DNA from: Mycobacterium sp. EPa45
GTDB lineage: Bacteria > Actinomycetota > Actinomycetes > Mycobacteriales > Mycobacteriaceae
Assembly: GCF_001021385.1 (NCBI RefSeq)
Contig: NZ_CP011773.1
Span: 5,828,001 to 5,892,000, forward strand
Direction: 5' to 3'
DNA: 64,000 bases
In this document: positions 50,258-61,625 of the stretch, in pieces
Layout: each line of letters starts with the position of its first letter
Position numbering within the stretch: position 1 is the first letter of the stretch
Notes under the pieces: model-generated
Seen by the model: the letters and a program-made list of their open reading frames with translations, nothing else
What the model was told of the DNA's origin: nothing
The model's database searches: none
Made by a program: the position numbers and the translations under genes

Positions 50258-53200
50258 ATGGTCGCCCACGCCCGCCAATTACCATCTAGCTCCGTGGACC
50301 AGACGCGGGCGAATTACCGGAACGCCCGACTTGTCGCCGTCATCGCAGGCCTGCTGGGCGCCGCGCTGGCGATTCTCACGCCGCTGCTGCCCGTCAAGCA
50401 AACCACCGCAGAGCTGAACTGGCCGCAGAACGGCGTGCTCAGCAGCGTCACCGCACCGCTGATCAGCTACGTGGCTACCGACTTGACCATCGACGTGCCG
50501 TGCCGCGCCGCGGCCGGGCTGAACAGTCCCGACAAGACGGTGTTGCTGTCCACGGTCCCCAAACAGGCACCCAAGGCTGTCGATCGCGGACTGCTCATCC
50601 AGCGCGCCAACGACGACCTCGTCGTCGTGGTGCGCAACACCCCTGTCCTCGTCGCCCCCATGCGCCAGGTGCTGAGCCCGGCGTGCCAGAAGCTGACGTT
50701 CACCGCCCACGCCGACCGGGTGAGCGCCGAATTCGTCGGCCTCACCCAGGGCGCCGACAGCAGCGCGCCTGGCAAGCCGCTGAAGGGCGAACGCAGCGGT
50801 TATGACTTCCGGCCCCAGATCGTGGGTGTATTCACCGACCTGTCCGGACCGGCGCCCGACGGTCTGACTCTGCGCGCCACCATCGACACCCGCTACAGCA
50901 GCGCCCCGACCGCACTGAAGATGGCGGCGATGGTGCTCGGTGTCGTGCTGACACTGATCGCCCTGATCGCCCTGCACGTCATGGATCGGGCTGACGGCGT
51001 GCGGCAGCGACGCTTCCTGCCGGCGCGCTGGTGGTCGGTCGGCCCTCTCGACGGGCTGGTGCTCGCCGTCCTGGTCTGGTGGCACTTCGTCGGGGCCAAC
51101 ACCTCCGACGACGGCTACATCCTGACCATGGCCCGGGTGTCCGAACACGCCGGCTACATGGCCAACTATTACCGCTGGTTCGGCACCCCGGAGTCGCCGT
51201 TCGGCTGGTATTACGACCTGCTGGCACTGTGGTCGCACGTCTCCACCACCAGTGCCTGGATGCGGCTGCCGACCCTCGGCATGGCCCTGGTGTGCTGGTG
51301 GCTGATCAGCCGTGAGGTGATTCCGCGACTCGGCCACGCGGTCAAGACCAGCCGCGCCGCCGTCTGGACGGCGGCAGGCATGTTCCTGGCCTTCTGGCTG
51401 CCGCTGAACAACGGCCTGCGGCCGGAACCGATCATCGCGCTGGGCATCCTGCTGACGTGGTGCTCGGTGGAACGCGGGGTGGCCACCAGCCGATTGCTGC
51501 CGGTCGCATTCGCCTGCATCATCGGCGCGCTGACCCTGTTCTCCGGGCCGACCGGCATCGCGTCGATCGGCGCGCTGCTGGTGGCGATCGGCCCGCTGCG
51601 GACGATCCTGCACCGACGCTCCCGCCAGTTCGGCCTTCCGGCGCTGTTGGCCCCGATCCTGGCCGCAGCGACGGTCACGATCATCCTGATCTTCCGAGAC
51701 CAGACTCTGGTCGGCGAGGTCGACGCCAACATGCTCAAGTCGGCGGTCGGTCCCAGCCTCAGCTGGTTCGACGAGCACATCCGCTACGAGCGGTTGTTCA
51801 TGGCCAGCCCCGACGGGTCGGTGTCGCGACGCTTCGCGGTACTGGCTCTGCTGGTCGCGCTGGCGGTGTCGGTGGCAATGATCCTGCGTCGCGGCCACAT
51901 CCCCGGAACGGCCGCCGGCCCAAGCCGGCGGATCATCGGGATCACGATCATCTCGTTCCTGGCCATGATGTTCACCCCGACGAAGTGGACCCACCACTTC
52001 GGGGTTTTCGCCGGGCTGGCCGGTTCGCTCGGTGCACTGGCCGCCGTCGCGGTCACCGCCCACGTACTGCGCTCCCGAAGAAACCGGGCGATATTCGCCG
52101 CCGCGGTCCTGTTCATCACCGCGTTGTCGTTCGCCAGTGTCAACGGCTTCTGGTACGTCTCGAACTTCGGCGTGCCCTGGTCGAACCAGTTCCCCGAGTG
52201 GCACTTCGGATTCACCACGATGCTGCTCGGCCTGACGGTCGTCGCCCTGCTGGTGGCCGTGTGGTTCCACTTCTCCGGCCCGGACACCGGCGAGTCCGGA
52301 CGCACCCGGTGGTGGTCGCGATTCGTGGGCTCGCCGTTGGCGACGATGGCGTGGCTGCTGGTGGTCTTCGAGGTGGTGTCGCTGACGCTCGGAATGACCG
52401 AACAGTGGCCGGCGTGGTCGGTCGGCCGCTCGAATCTCCAAGCAGTTGCCGGTAAGACGTGCGGCCTGGCCGACGACGTCCTCGTCGAGGAGGACCCGAA
52501 CGCCGGGACACTCGCCCCGATCGCCGGAGTGTCGGTCGGTGATGCGCTGGCCGCGACGACGGCCGAGGGCTTCACACCCGACGGAATTCCCGCGGACGTG
52601 TCGGCCGACCCGGTGCTGGAGCCGCCCGGCGGCGGCAGCTTCGTGGACAGCGACGGCATGGTCACCAGCAGCGAGGCCGGCACCGAAGGCGGCACCACCG
52701 TGGGTGCCGGGGTCAACGGATCTCGCGCCCGGCTGCCCTATGGTCTCGATCCGGCCCGCACTCCGGTGATGGGTAGCTGGCGCCCGGGCGTACAGCAGCC
52801 GGCGGTGCTGCGCTCGGCGTGGTATCAGCTGCCCGCCGACTGGGCCGCCTCCCCGCTGCTCGTCGTCGCGGCGGCCGGCCGCTTCGATCAAGACGAAGTC
52901 CAGGTCCAGTGGGCGACCGACCAGCAGGCGGCCGAGGGCAAGTCGGGCGGCTCAGTGCTGTTCGGCGACGTCGGCGCCGCACCCGCGTGGCGCAACCTGC
53001 GGGCTCCGCTGGCCGCGATCCCGCGCGATGCCACCCACATCCGCCTCGTCGCCACCGATGACGACCTGGCGCCTCAGCACTGGATCGCGATCACCCCGCC
53101 GCGCATCCCGAAGCTGCGCACCCTGCAGGACGTGGTCGGGTCGAAGGACCCGGTTCTGCTGGATTGGCTTGTCGGACTTGCCTTCCCCTGCCAGCGACCG

Positions 53201-53497
53201 TTCGCCCACCAATACGGCGTCATCGAGCCGCCGAAGTGGCGGATCCTGCCCGACCGGTTCGGCGCGGAGGCCAACTCGCCCGTGATGGACAACATCGGCG
53301 GCGGACCGCTCGGTATCAGCGAGCTGCTCTACCGCGCGGTCACCGTGCCGAGCTACCTGCGCAACGACTGGTTCCGCGACTGGGGTGCGCTGCAGCGGCT
53401 CAACCCGTTCTATCCCGACGCCCAGCCGGCGCGCCTGGATCTCGGCACCGCCACCCGCAGCGGACTGTGGAGCCCGGCTCCGCTGCGACCTACCTAA
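50258..53497 (+). CDS. embC: Arabinosyltransferase EmbC
   Basis: This is a 1079-residue GT-C enzyme that extends the arabinan of lipoarabinomannan. An N-terminal helix (about 20-42) with LAILTPLLPVKQTTAELNWPQ is followed by a jelly-roll outer domain, the membrane core, and a C-terminal carbohydrate-binding outer domain. ANTSDDGYILTMARVSEHAGYMANYYRW holds the catalytic Asp pair. Near the C-terminus PDRFGAEANSPVMD matches M. tuberculosis EmbC. A later GTG near 50294 is an alternative start, but the ATG at 50258 gives an N-terminus of the usual form. Confidence 0.96.
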   Translation: MVAHARQLPSSSVDQTRANYRNARLVAVIAGLLGAALAILTPLLPVKQTTAELNWPQNGVLSSVTAPLISYVATDLTIDVPCRAAAGLNSPDKTVLLSTVPKQAPKAVDRGLLIQRANDDLVVVVRNTPVLVAPMRQVLSPACQKLTFTAHADRVSAEFVGLTQGADSSAPGKPLKGERSGYDFRPQIVGVFTDLSGPAPDGLTLRATIDTRYSSAPTALKMAAMVLGVVLTLIALIALHVMDRADGVRQRRFLPARWWSVGPLDGLVLAVLVWWHFVGANTSDDGYILTMARVSEHAGYMANYYRWFGTPESPFGWYYDLLALWSHVSTTSAWMRLPTLGMALVCWWLISREVIPRLGHAVKTSRAAVWTAAGMFLAFWLPLNNGLRPEPIIALGILLTWCSVERGVATSRLLPVAFACIIGALTLFSGPTGIASIGALLVAIGPLRTILHRRSRQFGLPALLAPILAAATVTIILIFRDQTLVGEVDANMLKSAVGPSLSWFDEHIRYERLFMASPDGSVSRRFAVLALLVALAVSVAMILRRGHIPGTAAGPSRRIIGITIISFLAMMFTPTKWTHHFGVFAGLAGSLGALAAVAVTAHVLRSRRNRAIFAAAVLFITALSFASVNGFWYVSNFGVPWSNQFPEWHFGFTTMLLGLTVVALLVAVWFHFSGPDTGESGRTRWWSRFVGSPLATMAWLLVVFEVVSLTLGMTEQWPAWSVGRSNLQAVAGKTCGLADDVLVEEDPNAGTLAPIAGVSVGDALAATTAEGFTPDGIPADVSADPVLEPPGGGSFVDSDGMVTSSEAGTEGGTTVGAGVNGSRARLPYGLDPARTPVMGSWRPGVQQPAVLRSAWYQLPADWAASPLLVVAAAGRFDQDEVQVQWATDQQAAEGKSGGSVLFGDVGAAPAWRNLRAPLAAIPRDATHIRLVATDDDLAPQHWIAITPPRIPKLRTLQDVVGSKDPVLLDWLVGLAFPCQRPFAHQYGVIEPPKWRILPDRFGAEANSPVMDNIGGGPLGISELLYRAVTVPSYLRNDWFRDWGALQRLNPFYPDAQPARLDLGTATRSGLWSPAPLRPT

Positions 53498-53573
53498 CAT
53501 TCGCCTCTCGATTCGCGTCGGCGCCCGCAGGCCTTCCCAACCGGCATAACTTCGTCGCCTACCATCGACCCTC

Positions 53574-56500
53574 GTGCCAAGCGACAGAGCCGACTCCACC
53601 CGGATCGCTCGGCTCGTCGCCGTCGTGGCCGGCATCCTCGGTGTGCTGCTGTGCGGTGTCGTGCCGTTGCTGCCGGTCACCCAGACCACCGCCACCATCG
53701 TTTGGCCGCAGGCCCCCGGCCCAGACGGCATGATCAGCGACATCACCGCACCGCTCGTCTCCGGTGCGCCCCAGTCGCTCGAGGTGTCGATTCCCTGCCA
53801 GGTCATCGCGACGTTGCCGGCCGAGGGCGGCTTGGTCTTCTCGACGATCCCTCCCGCGGGTATCGACGCCAGCCGCAACGGGCTGTTCGTCCGGGCCAAC
53901 GCCGCGACCGTCGTCGTCGCGTTCCGCGACACGGTCGCTGCTGTCGCGCCCCGCCCCGCCATCGCGGCGGGTGGCTGCAGCGATCTGCGCATCTGGTCCG
54001 GTCCCGGCGGCGCCGGCGCCGATTTCGTCGGCATCCCCGGTGCCACCGGCACGCTGCCCCCGGAGAAAAAGCCCGCGATCGACGGCATCTTCACCGATCT
54101 CAAGGTGGCATCGCAGCCGGGCCTGAGTGCGCGCATCGACATCGACACCCGGTTCATCACCAGCCCCGGCACGCTGAAGATCGCGGTCATGGTGCTCGGC
54201 ATCGCCTGCGTCGTGGCGTCGATCATCGCGCTGGCGGTACTGGACCGGGCGTCCGGCCGGCGGATACCGGGCGCTTGGCGGAGGTTCCTTCGCGTCGGGG
54301 TGGCCACCTGGGTGGCTGATATCGGCGTGATCGGCGGTCTGCTGCTCTGGCATGTCGTCGGCGCCATCTCCTCCGACGACGGCTACAACCTCACGATCGC
54401 GCGGGTGTCCGGTGCGGCCGGGTACACAGCCAACTACTTCCGGTTCTTCGGCGCCACCGAAGCGCCGTTCGACTGGTATCAGTCGGTGCTCGCCCACCTC
54501 GCCGCGATCAGCACCGCCGGGGTGTGGATGCGACTGCCCGCCACCATCGCCGGCATCGGCACCTGGCTGATCCTGAGCCGTTGCGTCCTGCCCCGGCTGG
54601 GTAGGCGGTTGTCGCACAACCGGGTCGCGGTGTGGACCGCCGGCGCGGTGTTCCTGGCCGCATGGCTGCCGTTCAACAACGGGCTGCGACCGGAACCGCT
54701 GATCGCGTTCGGCGCATTGGCAACCTGGATTCTGGTGGAGAACGCGATCGCCACCCGGCGGCTGGTCCCGGCGGCCTTCGCGATCATCGTCGCGGTGTTC
54801 AGCGTGACGCTGGCCCCGCAGGGCCTGATCGCGCTGGCGCCGCTGCTGGTCGGCGCCCGCGCCGTCGCGCGGGTGATCAAGTCGCGACGCGGCACCGACG
54901 GGCTGCTCGCACCGCTGGCCGCGCTGGCCGCCTCGTTGGCGGTGATCTTCGTGGTCGTGTTCCGCGACCAGACCCTGGCCGCGGTCGCCGAATCCGCCCG
55001 CATCAAATACGTCGTCGGGCCGACGATCGCCTGGTACCAGGACTTCCTGCGGTACTACTTCCTGACCGTCGAAGACAACGTGGAAAGCTCGCTCACCCGC
55101 CGATTCGCGGTGCTGCTGATGATGCTGTGCCTGTTCGGCATGCTGGCGGTTCTGCTGCGCCGCGGCCACGTCCCCGGGGTGGCCGGAGGTCCGGTGTGGC
55201 GGCTGCTCGGCAGCACCGCGATCGGCCTCCTGCTGCTGCACTTCACCCCGACCAAGTGGGCTGTGCAGTTCGGTGCGTTCGCCGGGCTGGCCGGTGCGCT
55301 CGGCGCGGTCACCGCGTTCGCCTTCGCGCGGGTCGGCCTACATAACCGACGCAATCTGGCGCTGTACATCACCGCCCTGCTGTTCGTGCTGGCGTGGGCG
55401 ACCTCGGGCACCAACGGCTGGTTCTACGTCGGCAGCTACGGAGTGCCGTGGTTCGACCGCCAGCCGGTGATCGCCCACCAGCCCGTGACGTCGATGTTCC
55501 TCGGGCTGGCGATCCTGTCCGGTCTGCTCGCCGCCTGGTTGCACTTCCGAATGGACTACGCCGGACACACCGAGGTCAAGAACACCGGGCGTAACCGGGC
55601 TTTGGCGTCCACTCCGCTGCTCGTGGTCGCGATCATCATGGTGCTGCTCGAAGTCGGCTCGATGACGAAGGCCTTCGCCCAGCGCTATCCCGCCTACACC
55701 ACCGCGTCGGCCAACCTGTCGGCACTGAAGTCCGGCCTCTCCGACACCAGCTGCGCGATGGCCGACGCCGTTCTGGTCGAAGCGGACCCGAACGCCGGGA
55801 TACTGCAACCGGTTCCGGGTCAGAAGTGGGGCCAGTACGGCCCGCTCGGCGGGGAGAATCCGGTCGGCTTCACTCCCAACGGCATCAGCGACACCCTGGA
55901 GCCGGCCGAGCCCTTCGTGGCCAACCCCGGCACCGTAAACTCCGACGGTTCGCCAAACAAGCCCAATGCCGGCATCGCGTTCGCGGCCGGTACCGGCGGC
56001 GGCTATGGACCCGTCGGCGTCAACGGCTCGCGAGTGTTCCTGCCGTTCGGGTTGGACCCCAAGACCACCCCGGTGATGGGCAGCGCAGGCGAGAACACCG
56101 TTGCGGCCAAGGCCACTTCGGCGTGGTACCAGCTGCCGCCGCGGACCCCGGACCGTCCGTTGGTGACGATCGCGGCTGCCGGCGCGATCTGGTTCTACGA
56201 CGAAGAGGGCCAATTCAACTATGGGCAGTCGCTGAAGCTCCAGTGGGGTGTTCAGCGTCCGGATGGCAGCTTTGCGGCCCTGAACTCGGTGCAGCCCATC
56301 GATGTGATCGCCCAGAAGGCCTGGCGCAACTTGCGTTTCCCGCTCGCATGGGCACCGCCGGAGGCCAACGTCGCGCGCGTCGTGGCCGACGACCCGAACC
56401 TGAGCACCGACCAGTGGTTCGGCTTCACCCCGCCTCGGGTGCCGGTGCTGCAGACCGCTCAGCAGTTCCTGGGCTCGCAGACCCCGGTGATGATGGACAT

Positions 56501-56843
56501 CGCCACCGCCGCGAACTTCCCGTGCCAGCGACCGTTCTCCGAACATCTCGGTGTCGCCGAGGTGCCGGAGTATCGGATCCTGCCCAACCTCAAGCAGGTG
56601 GTGGTGTCGAGCAACATGTGGCAATCCGCCCGCGCCGGTGGACCGTTCCTGTTCATCCAGGGACTGCTGACGACCGCGACCGTCCCGACGTATCTGCGCG
56701 ACGACTGGTATCGCGATTGGGGCGCCATCGAGCGGTACATCCGGTTGGTGCCGTCGTCACAGGCACCCGACGCCGTCATCGACCAGGGTGCCAAGACCGT
56801 ATTCGGTTGGAGCCGTAGCGGACCGATCAGGGCACTGCCATGA
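53574..56843 (+). CDS. embA: Arabinosyltransferase EmbA
   Basis: This is a 1089-residue paralogue of EmbC and EmbB that works with EmbB on branching of arabinogalactan arabinan. [39 protein letters not shown] is the EmbA form of the active-site loop. [17 protein letters not shown] lies after the first helix. The start is GTG at 53574, 76 bases after embC, so an internal promoter is possible. The ATG of embB overlaps its stop by four bases. Length is close to the 1094 residues of M. tuberculosis EmbA. Confidence 0.96.
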   Translation: MPSDRADSTRIARLVAVVAGILGVLLCGVVPLLPVTQTTATIVWPQAPGPDGMISDITAPLVSGAPQSLEVSIPCQVIATLPAEGGLVFSTIPPAGIDASRNGLFVRANAATVVVAFRDTVAAVAPRPAIAAGGCSDLRIWSGPGGAGADFVGIPGATGTLPPEKKPAIDGIFTDLKVASQPGLSARIDIDTRFITSPGTLKIAVMVLGIACVVASIIALAVLDRASGRRIPGAWRRFLRVGVATWVADIGVIGGLLLWHVVGAISSDDGYNLTIARVSGAAGYTANYFRFFGATEAPFDWYQSVLAHLAAISTAGVWMRLPATIAGIGTWLILSRCVLPRLGRRLSHNRVAVWTAGAVFLAAWLPFNNGLRPEPLIAFGALATWILVENAIATRRLVPAAFAIIVAVFSVTLAPQGLIALAPLLVGARAVARVIKSRRGTDGLLAPLAALAASLAVIFVVVFRDQTLAAVAESARIKYVVGPTIAWYQDFLRYYFLTVEDNVESSLTRRFAVLLMMLCLFGMLAVLLRRGHVPGVAGGPVWRLLGSTAIGLLLLHFTPTKWAVQFGAFAGLAGALGAVTAFAFARVGLHNRRNLALYITALLFVLAWATSGTNGWFYVGSYGVPWFDRQPVIAHQPVTSMFLGLAILSGLLAAWLHFRMDYAGHTEVKNTGRNRALASTPLLVVAIIMVLLEVGSMTKAFAQRYPAYTTASANLSALKSGLSDTSCAMADAVLVEADPNAGILQPVPGQKWGQYGPLGGENPVGFTPNGISDTLEPAEPFVANPGTVNSDGSPNKPNAGIAFAAGTGGGYGPVGVNGSRVFLPFGLDPKTTPVMGSAGENTVAAKATSAWYQLPPRTPDRPLVTIAAAGAIWFYDEEGQFNYGQSLKLQWGVQRPDGSFAALNSVQPIDVIAQKAWRNLRFPLAWAPPEANVARVVADDPNLSTDQWFGFTPPRVPVLQTAQQFLGSQTPVMMDIATAANFPCQRPFSEHLGVAEVPEYRILPNLKQVVVSSNMWQSARAGGPFLFIQGLLTTATVPTYLRDDWYRDWGAIERYIRLVPSSQAPDAVIDQGAKTVFGWSRSGPIRALP

Positions 56844-59800
56844 CACGAGACGTCACCATCGCGCGTTGGGTGGCCACGATCGCCGGACTGGTCGGCTTCG
56901 TGCTGTCGGTGCTCACGCCGCTACTTCCGGTGGAACAGACCACCGCGACGCTGAACTGGCCGCAGGCCGGTCAGTTGAACAATGTCACCGCGCCGTTGAT
57001 CTCGCAGGCGCCGGTGTCGCTGACGGCTACGGTTCCGTGTGAGGTGATCCGGTCCATGCCGCCGGCCGGCGGTCTAGTGCTGGGCCTGGCCCCGCAGAAA
57101 GGCAAAGAGGCAGCGCTGAACTCGCTGTTCGTGAATGTGAACGCCCAGCGCGTCGACATCACCGACCGCAACGTGGTGGTCGCCAGCGTTCCGCGTGCCA
57201 GGGCGGCCTCGCCTGAGTGCCGGCGCATCGAGATCACCTCCACCACGGACGGCACGTTCGCCACATTCGTGGGGTTGAACGATCCGACCACCGGCAAGGA
57301 CCTGCGCAGCGGGTTCGCCGATCCCAATCTGCGGCCCGCGATCGTCGGGGTGTTCACCGACCTGGTCGGTCCGGCACCCCCGGGGTTGAGCGTGTCGGCG
57401 ACGATCGACACCCGCTTCTCCACCGCGCCAACGGTTCTCAAGCTCGCCGCGATGCTGCTGGCGATGGCCGCCACCGTGATCGCGCTGCTGGCCCTGTGGC
57501 GGCTGGACCGCCTCGACGGGCGCCACATGCACAAGTGGATCCCGCAGCGCTGGCGGACGTTCACCGCGGTCGACGTGACCGTGGTGGCGGGCTTTCTGAT
57601 CTGGCATGTGATCGGCGCCAACTCGTCCGACGACGGCTACATCCTGCAGATGGCCCGGGTGGCCGACCACGCCGGCTACATGTCGAACTACTTCCGCTGG
57701 TTCGGCAGCCCCGAAGACCCGTTCGGCTGGTTCTACAACGTGCTGGCGCTGATGACGCACGTCAGCGACGCCAGCATCTGGATGCGGTTGCCGGACTTGA
57801 TCTGTGCGCTGGTCTGCTGGTTGCTGTTGTCCCGCGAGGTGCTGCCCCGGCTGGGTCCGGCCGTGATCGCCAGTCGCCCGGCGCTGTGGGCTGCGGGCCT
57901 GGTGCTGATGGCGGCGTGGATGCCGTTCAACAACGGCCTGCGTCCGGAAGGCCAGATCGCCACCGGCGCGCTGATCACCTACGTGCTCATCGAACGCGCG
58001 GTGATCTCCGGTCGGCTGACCCCGGCCGCGTTAGCGATCGTCAGTGCGGCGTTCACCCTCGGCATCCAGCCGACCGGCCTGATCGCCGTCGCGGCGCTGA
58101 TCGCCGGTGGCCGTCCGATCCTGCGGATCGTCGCGCGCCGCCGTGCCATTGTCGGCACCTGGCCGCTGGTGTTGCCGCTGCTGGCCGCGGGCACCATCAT
58201 CCTGACCGTGGTCTTCGCCGACCAGACGTTGGCAACGGTGTTGGAAGCGACCAGGATTCGCACCGACATCGGACCCAGTCAGGCCTGGTACACCGAGAAC
58301 CTGCGCTACTACTACCTGATCCTGCCGACCGTGGACGGGTCGCTGTCGCGGCGGTTCGGCTTCCTGATGACGGCGCTGTCGCTGTTCGTGTCGATGTTCA
58401 TCATGTTGCGCCGCAAGCGCGTTCCCGGCGTAGCCCGGGGACCGGTGTGGCGACTGATGGGCGTCATCTTCGCGACGATGTTCTTCCTGATGTTCACCCC
58501 CACCAAGTGGGTGCACCACTTCGGCCTGTTCGCCGCGGTCGGTGCCGCCATGGCGGCACTGGCCACCGTACTGGCCTCACCGGCGGTGCTGCGGTGGTCG
58601 CGCAACCGGATGACCGTCGTCACCGCGGTGTTCTTCCTGCTCGCTCTGTGCTTCGCCACCACCAACGGCTGGTGGTACGTCTCTAGCTACGGTGCACCGT
58701 TCAACAACGCGATGCCGAAGATCGCCGGGATCACGGTCAGCACAATCTTTTTCGCGCTGTTCGTGATCTCGGCGCTCTACACGATCTGGTTGCACTTCAG
58801 CACCCGCGATCACGGTGAGGGCCGCTTCGCCCGCGCCGTGACCACCGCACCCATCCCGGTGGCCGCCGGCTTCATGGTGCTGGTGTTCATCGCCTCGATG
58901 GCCGCGGGTGTGGTGCGCCAGTACCCGACCTACTCCAACGCGTGGGCCAACCTGCGATCGTTCTCCGGCGGCTGCGGACTGGCGGACGACGTCTTGGTCG
59001 AACCGGACGCCAACGCCGGGTTCCTCACCCCGCTGCCCGGTGATTACGGACCGCTGGGGCCGCTGGGCGGCACCAACGCGGTCGGCTTCACACCGAGCGG
59101 GGTGCCGGAACACATTGTTGCCGAAGCGATTCGGATGACCAATCCGCAACCCGGCACAGACTACGACTGGGATCAGCCGATCAAGCTGGACAATCCGGGC
59201 GTCAACGGCTCGACCGTGCCGCTACCGTACGGCCTCGACCCGGCGCGGGTCCCGATGGCCGGCAGCTACCTCGTCGGACCGCAACAGGACGCCACCCTGA
59301 ACTCGGCGTGGTACCAATTGCCGCCCAACGACAGTGGGCATCCGCTGGTCGTCGTCACCGCCGCCGGCACCATCGCCGGCATCAGCGTGCTCAACGGCTT
59401 CACCGATGGCCAGACGGTCGAACTCGAGTACGGCAAGCCCGGGCCCAACGGCGCGCCAGTGCCCGCCGGGCGAGTCAGCCCCTACGATCTCGGTCCGGCC
59501 CCGTCGTGGCGGAATCTGCGCTTCCCCCGCTCGGAGATTCCGCCCGATGCCACCACCGTGCGGATCGTGGCGCAGGATCGCTCGCTGTCGCAGGGCGACT
59601 GGCTGGCCGTGACCCCGCCACGGGTGCCCGAACTGCGGTCGGTGCAGGAATTCGTCGGCTCCACGCAGCCGGTGTTGATGGACTGGGCGGTGGGGCTCGC
59701 GTTCCCGTGCCAGCAGCCGATGCTGCACGCCAACGGCGTCACCGAGGTGCCGAAGTTCCGCATCACCCCGGACTACACCGCCAAGAAACAGGACACCGAC

Positions 59801-60019
59801 ACCTGGGAGGACGGCCGAAACGGCGGCTTGCTGGGGATCACCGACCTGTTGCTGCGTGCCCATGTCATGGCGACCTATCTGTCACATGACTGGGGACGCG
59901 ACTGGGGTTCGCTGCGTCAGTTCGAGACGATCGTGCCGGCCGAACCGGCACAGATCGACCTGGGCACAGCAACGCGAAGCGGCCTGTGGAAGCCCGGCCG
60001 GATCAGGATTAAGCCCTAA
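56840..60019 (+). CDS. embB: Arabinosyltransferase EmbB (ethambutol target)
   Basis: This is a 1059-residue GT-C enzyme. The active-site loop is [36 protein letters not shown]. Met271 corresponds to Met306 of M. tuberculosis EmbB, where ethambutol-resistance mutations fall; it is kept, while the residue before it is Gln270 rather than Gly. It is about 39 residues shorter than M. tuberculosis EmbB because it lacks most of the N-terminal extension and a cytoplasmic insertion near residue 225. It is the last gene of the aftA-embC-embA-embB series. Confidence 0.97.
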   Translation: MTRDVTIARWVATIAGLVGFVLSVLTPLLPVEQTTATLNWPQAGQLNNVTAPLISQAPVSLTATVPCEVIRSMPPAGGLVLGLAPQKGKEAALNSLFVNVNAQRVDITDRNVVVASVPRARAASPECRRIEITSTTDGTFATFVGLNDPTTGKDLRSGFADPNLRPAIVGVFTDLVGPAPPGLSVSATIDTRFSTAPTVLKLAAMLLAMAATVIALLALWRLDRLDGRHMHKWIPQRWRTFTAVDVTVVAGFLIWHVIGANSSDDGYILQMARVADHAGYMSNYFRWFGSPEDPFGWFYNVLALMTHVSDASIWMRLPDLICALVCWLLLSREVLPRLGPAVIASRPALWAAGLVLMAAWMPFNNGLRPEGQIATGALITYVLIERAVISGRLTPAALAIVSAAFTLGIQPTGLIAVAALIAGGRPILRIVARRRAIVGTWPLVLPLLAAGTIILTVVFADQTLATVLEATRIRTDIGPSQAWYTENLRYYYLILPTVDGSLSRRFGFLMTALSLFVSMFIMLRRKRVPGVARGPVWRLMGVIFATMFFLMFTPTKWVHHFGLFAAVGAAMAALATVLASPAVLRWSRNRMTVVTAVFFLLALCFATTNGWWYVSSYGAPFNNAMPKIAGITVSTIFFALFVISALYTIWLHFSTRDHGEGRFARAVTTAPIPVAAGFMVLVFIASMAAGVVRQYPTYSNAWANLRSFSGGCGLADDVLVEPDANAGFLTPLPGDYGPLGPLGGTNAVGFTPSGVPEHIVAEAIRMTNPQPGTDYDWDQPIKLDNPGVNGSTVPLPYGLDPARVPMAGSYLVGPQQDATLNSAWYQLPPNDSGHPLVVVTAAGTIAGISVLNGFTDGQTVELEYGKPGPNGAPVPAGRVSPYDLGPAPSWRNLRFPRSEIPPDATTVRIVAQDRSLSQGDWLAVTPPRVPELRSVQEFVGSTQPVLMDWAVGLAFPCQQPMLHANGVTEVPKFRITPDYTAKKQDTDTWEDGRNGGLLGITDLLLRAHVMATYLSHDWGRDWGSLRQFETIVPAEPAQIDLGTATRSGLWKPGRIRIKP

Positions 60020-60044
60020 AATGCAGTAGCCCGTTACTTACATC
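60018..60044 (+). repeat. Promoter-region direct repeat, copy 1
   Basis: AAATGCAGTAGCCC-(GT)-TACTTACATC lies between embB and the exported-protein gene at 60074. A near-identical copy lies 780 bases downstream before the paralogous gene, so the duplication includes regulatory DNA. Confidence 0.75.
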
Positions 60045-60073
60045 TCCTCGCCCCGGCTGATTAGCGTGGCGTG

Positions 60074-60772
60074 ATGGACCACATCCGCAGGAGTCGACCA
60101 GCGGTCGCCACGGTGGCGGCGACCGCTGCAATCGCAATCATGCTGACCACCACCACGGCCCCGCCGTCGAACCCGAATCCGGCCGAACCATCGCCTCGGA
60201 TTTCAATCGAGGCGGTTCATCTCGCCGCACTTCCAACTGCCCTGGACGCCGCCGCACGCAACGGGGTCGATGCGAGTCAGGTCGCCAACGACGGCGCCGA
60301 CCCGGGCGGTCCGCTGAAAGCTGCCCTGGGGACGATAGTAGTGAGCGCGATAGTCGCGGTTTACCAAGCCACCCTGCTCGGTGCCCGATTGGCTGGCAGC
60401 GTCGCGAACGTCCCGGTAATTGGACCGTCGCTCAGCGGGGTGGTGTTCTACGCCGCCCTCATCTGTGCCTGGGTCATAGGTCCTCCGATCGGCGCGGTCG
60501 TCGGGGCTCTCTACGCCGTGCAGAGTTTGGTGCCCGGCCTCGCATCACCGCCGGCGCCGGCAGCCTCGGCTCGCCCGGCCGCCGCCGGCCGTAACACGGT
60601 CACCACACCGCACCGGTCGGCCAAGTCGGGCACGCGGTCCAACCGGCACACCGCGAAGTCGGCCCTACCGGCGAAACCCACGGCACCACAACAGGATTCG
60701 ATCCGGTCGCGAGCCGGCAGCGGTCGCGGGCATATCGCGAGCTCGAATCGGGCCGCCAGTCGGACTCGCTGA
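60074..60772 (+). CDS. Exported Ala/Pro-rich protein with basic tail, tandem paralogue 1
   Basis: The product has 232 residues. A signal-like hydrophobic helix (about 12-27) is followed by a Thr/Pro-rich stretch and PRISIEAVHLAALPTAL. Two hydrophobic stretches at about 85-105 and 118-150 (VPVIGPSLSGVVFYAALIC) look like a helical hairpin or membrane pair. The last 75 residues are Ser/Arg/Lys-rich and basic (RNTVTTPHRSAKSGTRSNRHTAKS). TAGCGT six bases before the ATG at 60074 suggests leaderless expression. No known family is assigned, although similar SPRISIEAV-type proteins occur in fast-growing mycobacteria as I recall. Confidence 0.7.
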   Translation: MDHIRRSRPAVATVAATAAIAIMLTTTTAPPSNPNPAEPSPRISIEAVHLAALPTALDAAARNGVDASQVANDGADPGGPLKAALGTIVVSAIVAVYQATLLGARLAGSVANVPVIGPSLSGVVFYAALICAWVIGPPIGAVVGALYAVQSLVPGLASPPAPAASARPAAAGRNTVTTPHRSAKSGTRSNRHTAKSALPAKPTAPQQDSIRSRAGSGRGHIASSNRAASRTR

Positions 60773-60797
60773 GTCGGGTCGGATCCGGCACACGACG

Positions 60798-60824
60798 TAA
60801 ATGCAGTAGCCCAGTACTTACATC
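60798..60824 (+). repeat. Promoter-region direct repeat, copy 2
   Basis: AAATGCAGTAGCCC-(AG)-TACTTACATC is the second copy of the element at 60018. It differs at two adjacent bases. It lies 48 bases upstream of the second paralogue, which also has a strong AAGGAGG site. Confidence 0.75.
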
Positions 60825-60871
60825 ACCCCGACTTGGTGCTGTCAGCGTGAAGACACTCTAAGGAGGACACC

Positions 60872-61570
60872 ATGGACCACACCATCAAAGGCCGGCCGCT
60901 GGCCGGTGCGGTAGCGGCGGCAGCTGCAACCGCGGTAATGCTGACCACCACCACGTTCGCACCGCCGCAACCGAATGTGGCCGCGCTATCACCTCGAATT
61001 TCCATCGAGGAGGTTCAACTCGCCGCGCTTCCAGCGGTCCTCACCAGCACCTCGCCCAAGACGACTGGCGCTGGTGTCGTCGCGAACGACCTCGCCGATT
61101 CGTGGGCGGCGATTCCTCAAGCGATCACGATGGGGATCGGCGCCGGAGTTTTCGGAGGATTCATCATCGGTGGACTTCTGGCAGGCAACATCGTCTCGCA
61201 GATCCCGGTGATCGGTCCAGCGCTCATGCCGGTCGTGCCGATCGCCGCCGTCATCGGCGCACTCGTGGGAATTCCGATCGGTGCGGTCGTCGGGACGTTC
61301 TACGCAATCCAGAATTTGGTGTCGAGCCTGGCGCCTGCACCGCCTTCACCGCCTTCACCGCCGGTGGCATCGGCCCGCCCGGCCGCCGCCAGCCGTAACA
61401 CGATCACCACACCGCAGCGGTCGGTCAAGTCGGGTACGCGCTCCAACCGGCACACCGCGAAGTCGGCGCTACCGGCAAAAGCCACAGCACCACAACAGGA
61501 TTCGATCCGGTCGCGAGCCGGCAGCGGTCGCGGGCATGTCGCGGCGTCGAATCGAGCGGACCGGCACTGA
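60872..61570 (+). CDS. Exported Ala/Pro-rich protein with basic tail, tandem paralogue 2
   Basis: This 232-residue protein is clearly homologous to the gene at 60074: signal segment AVMLTTTTFAPP, SPRISIEEVQLAALPAVL, hydrophobic VPVIGPALMPVVPIAAVIGALVG-type stretch, and an almost identical basic tail. AAGGAGG lies 5 bases before the ATG. The middle third is the most diverged part. It adds a glycine-rich GIGAGVFGGFIIGGLLAG helix not seen in paralogue 1. Function unknown. The tail could bind polyanions such as wall polymers or nucleic acid (speculative). Confidence 0.7.
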   Translation: MDHTIKGRPLAGAVAAAAATAVMLTTTTFAPPQPNVAALSPRISIEEVQLAALPAVLTSTSPKTTGAGVVANDLADSWAAIPQAITMGIGAGVFGGFIIGGLLAGNIVSQIPVIGPALMPVVPIAAVIGALVGIPIGAVVGTFYAIQNLVSSLAPAPPSPPSPPVASARPAAASRNTITTPQRSVKSGTRSNRHTAKSALPAKATAPQQDSIRSRAGSGRGHVAASNRADRH

Positions 61571-61625
61571 GTCGGCTTTTGCCGTAGCGCGGCCAATCTA
61601 CGGTTGCGGTGACAGAATCCCGCAC

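Noticed and set aside
50279..52891. 870-codon open frame on the minus strand opposite embC
   Set aside because: It is a GC-rich shadow of embC: composition is Arg/Gly/His/Gln-rich with no domain, and embC is certain on the plus strand.
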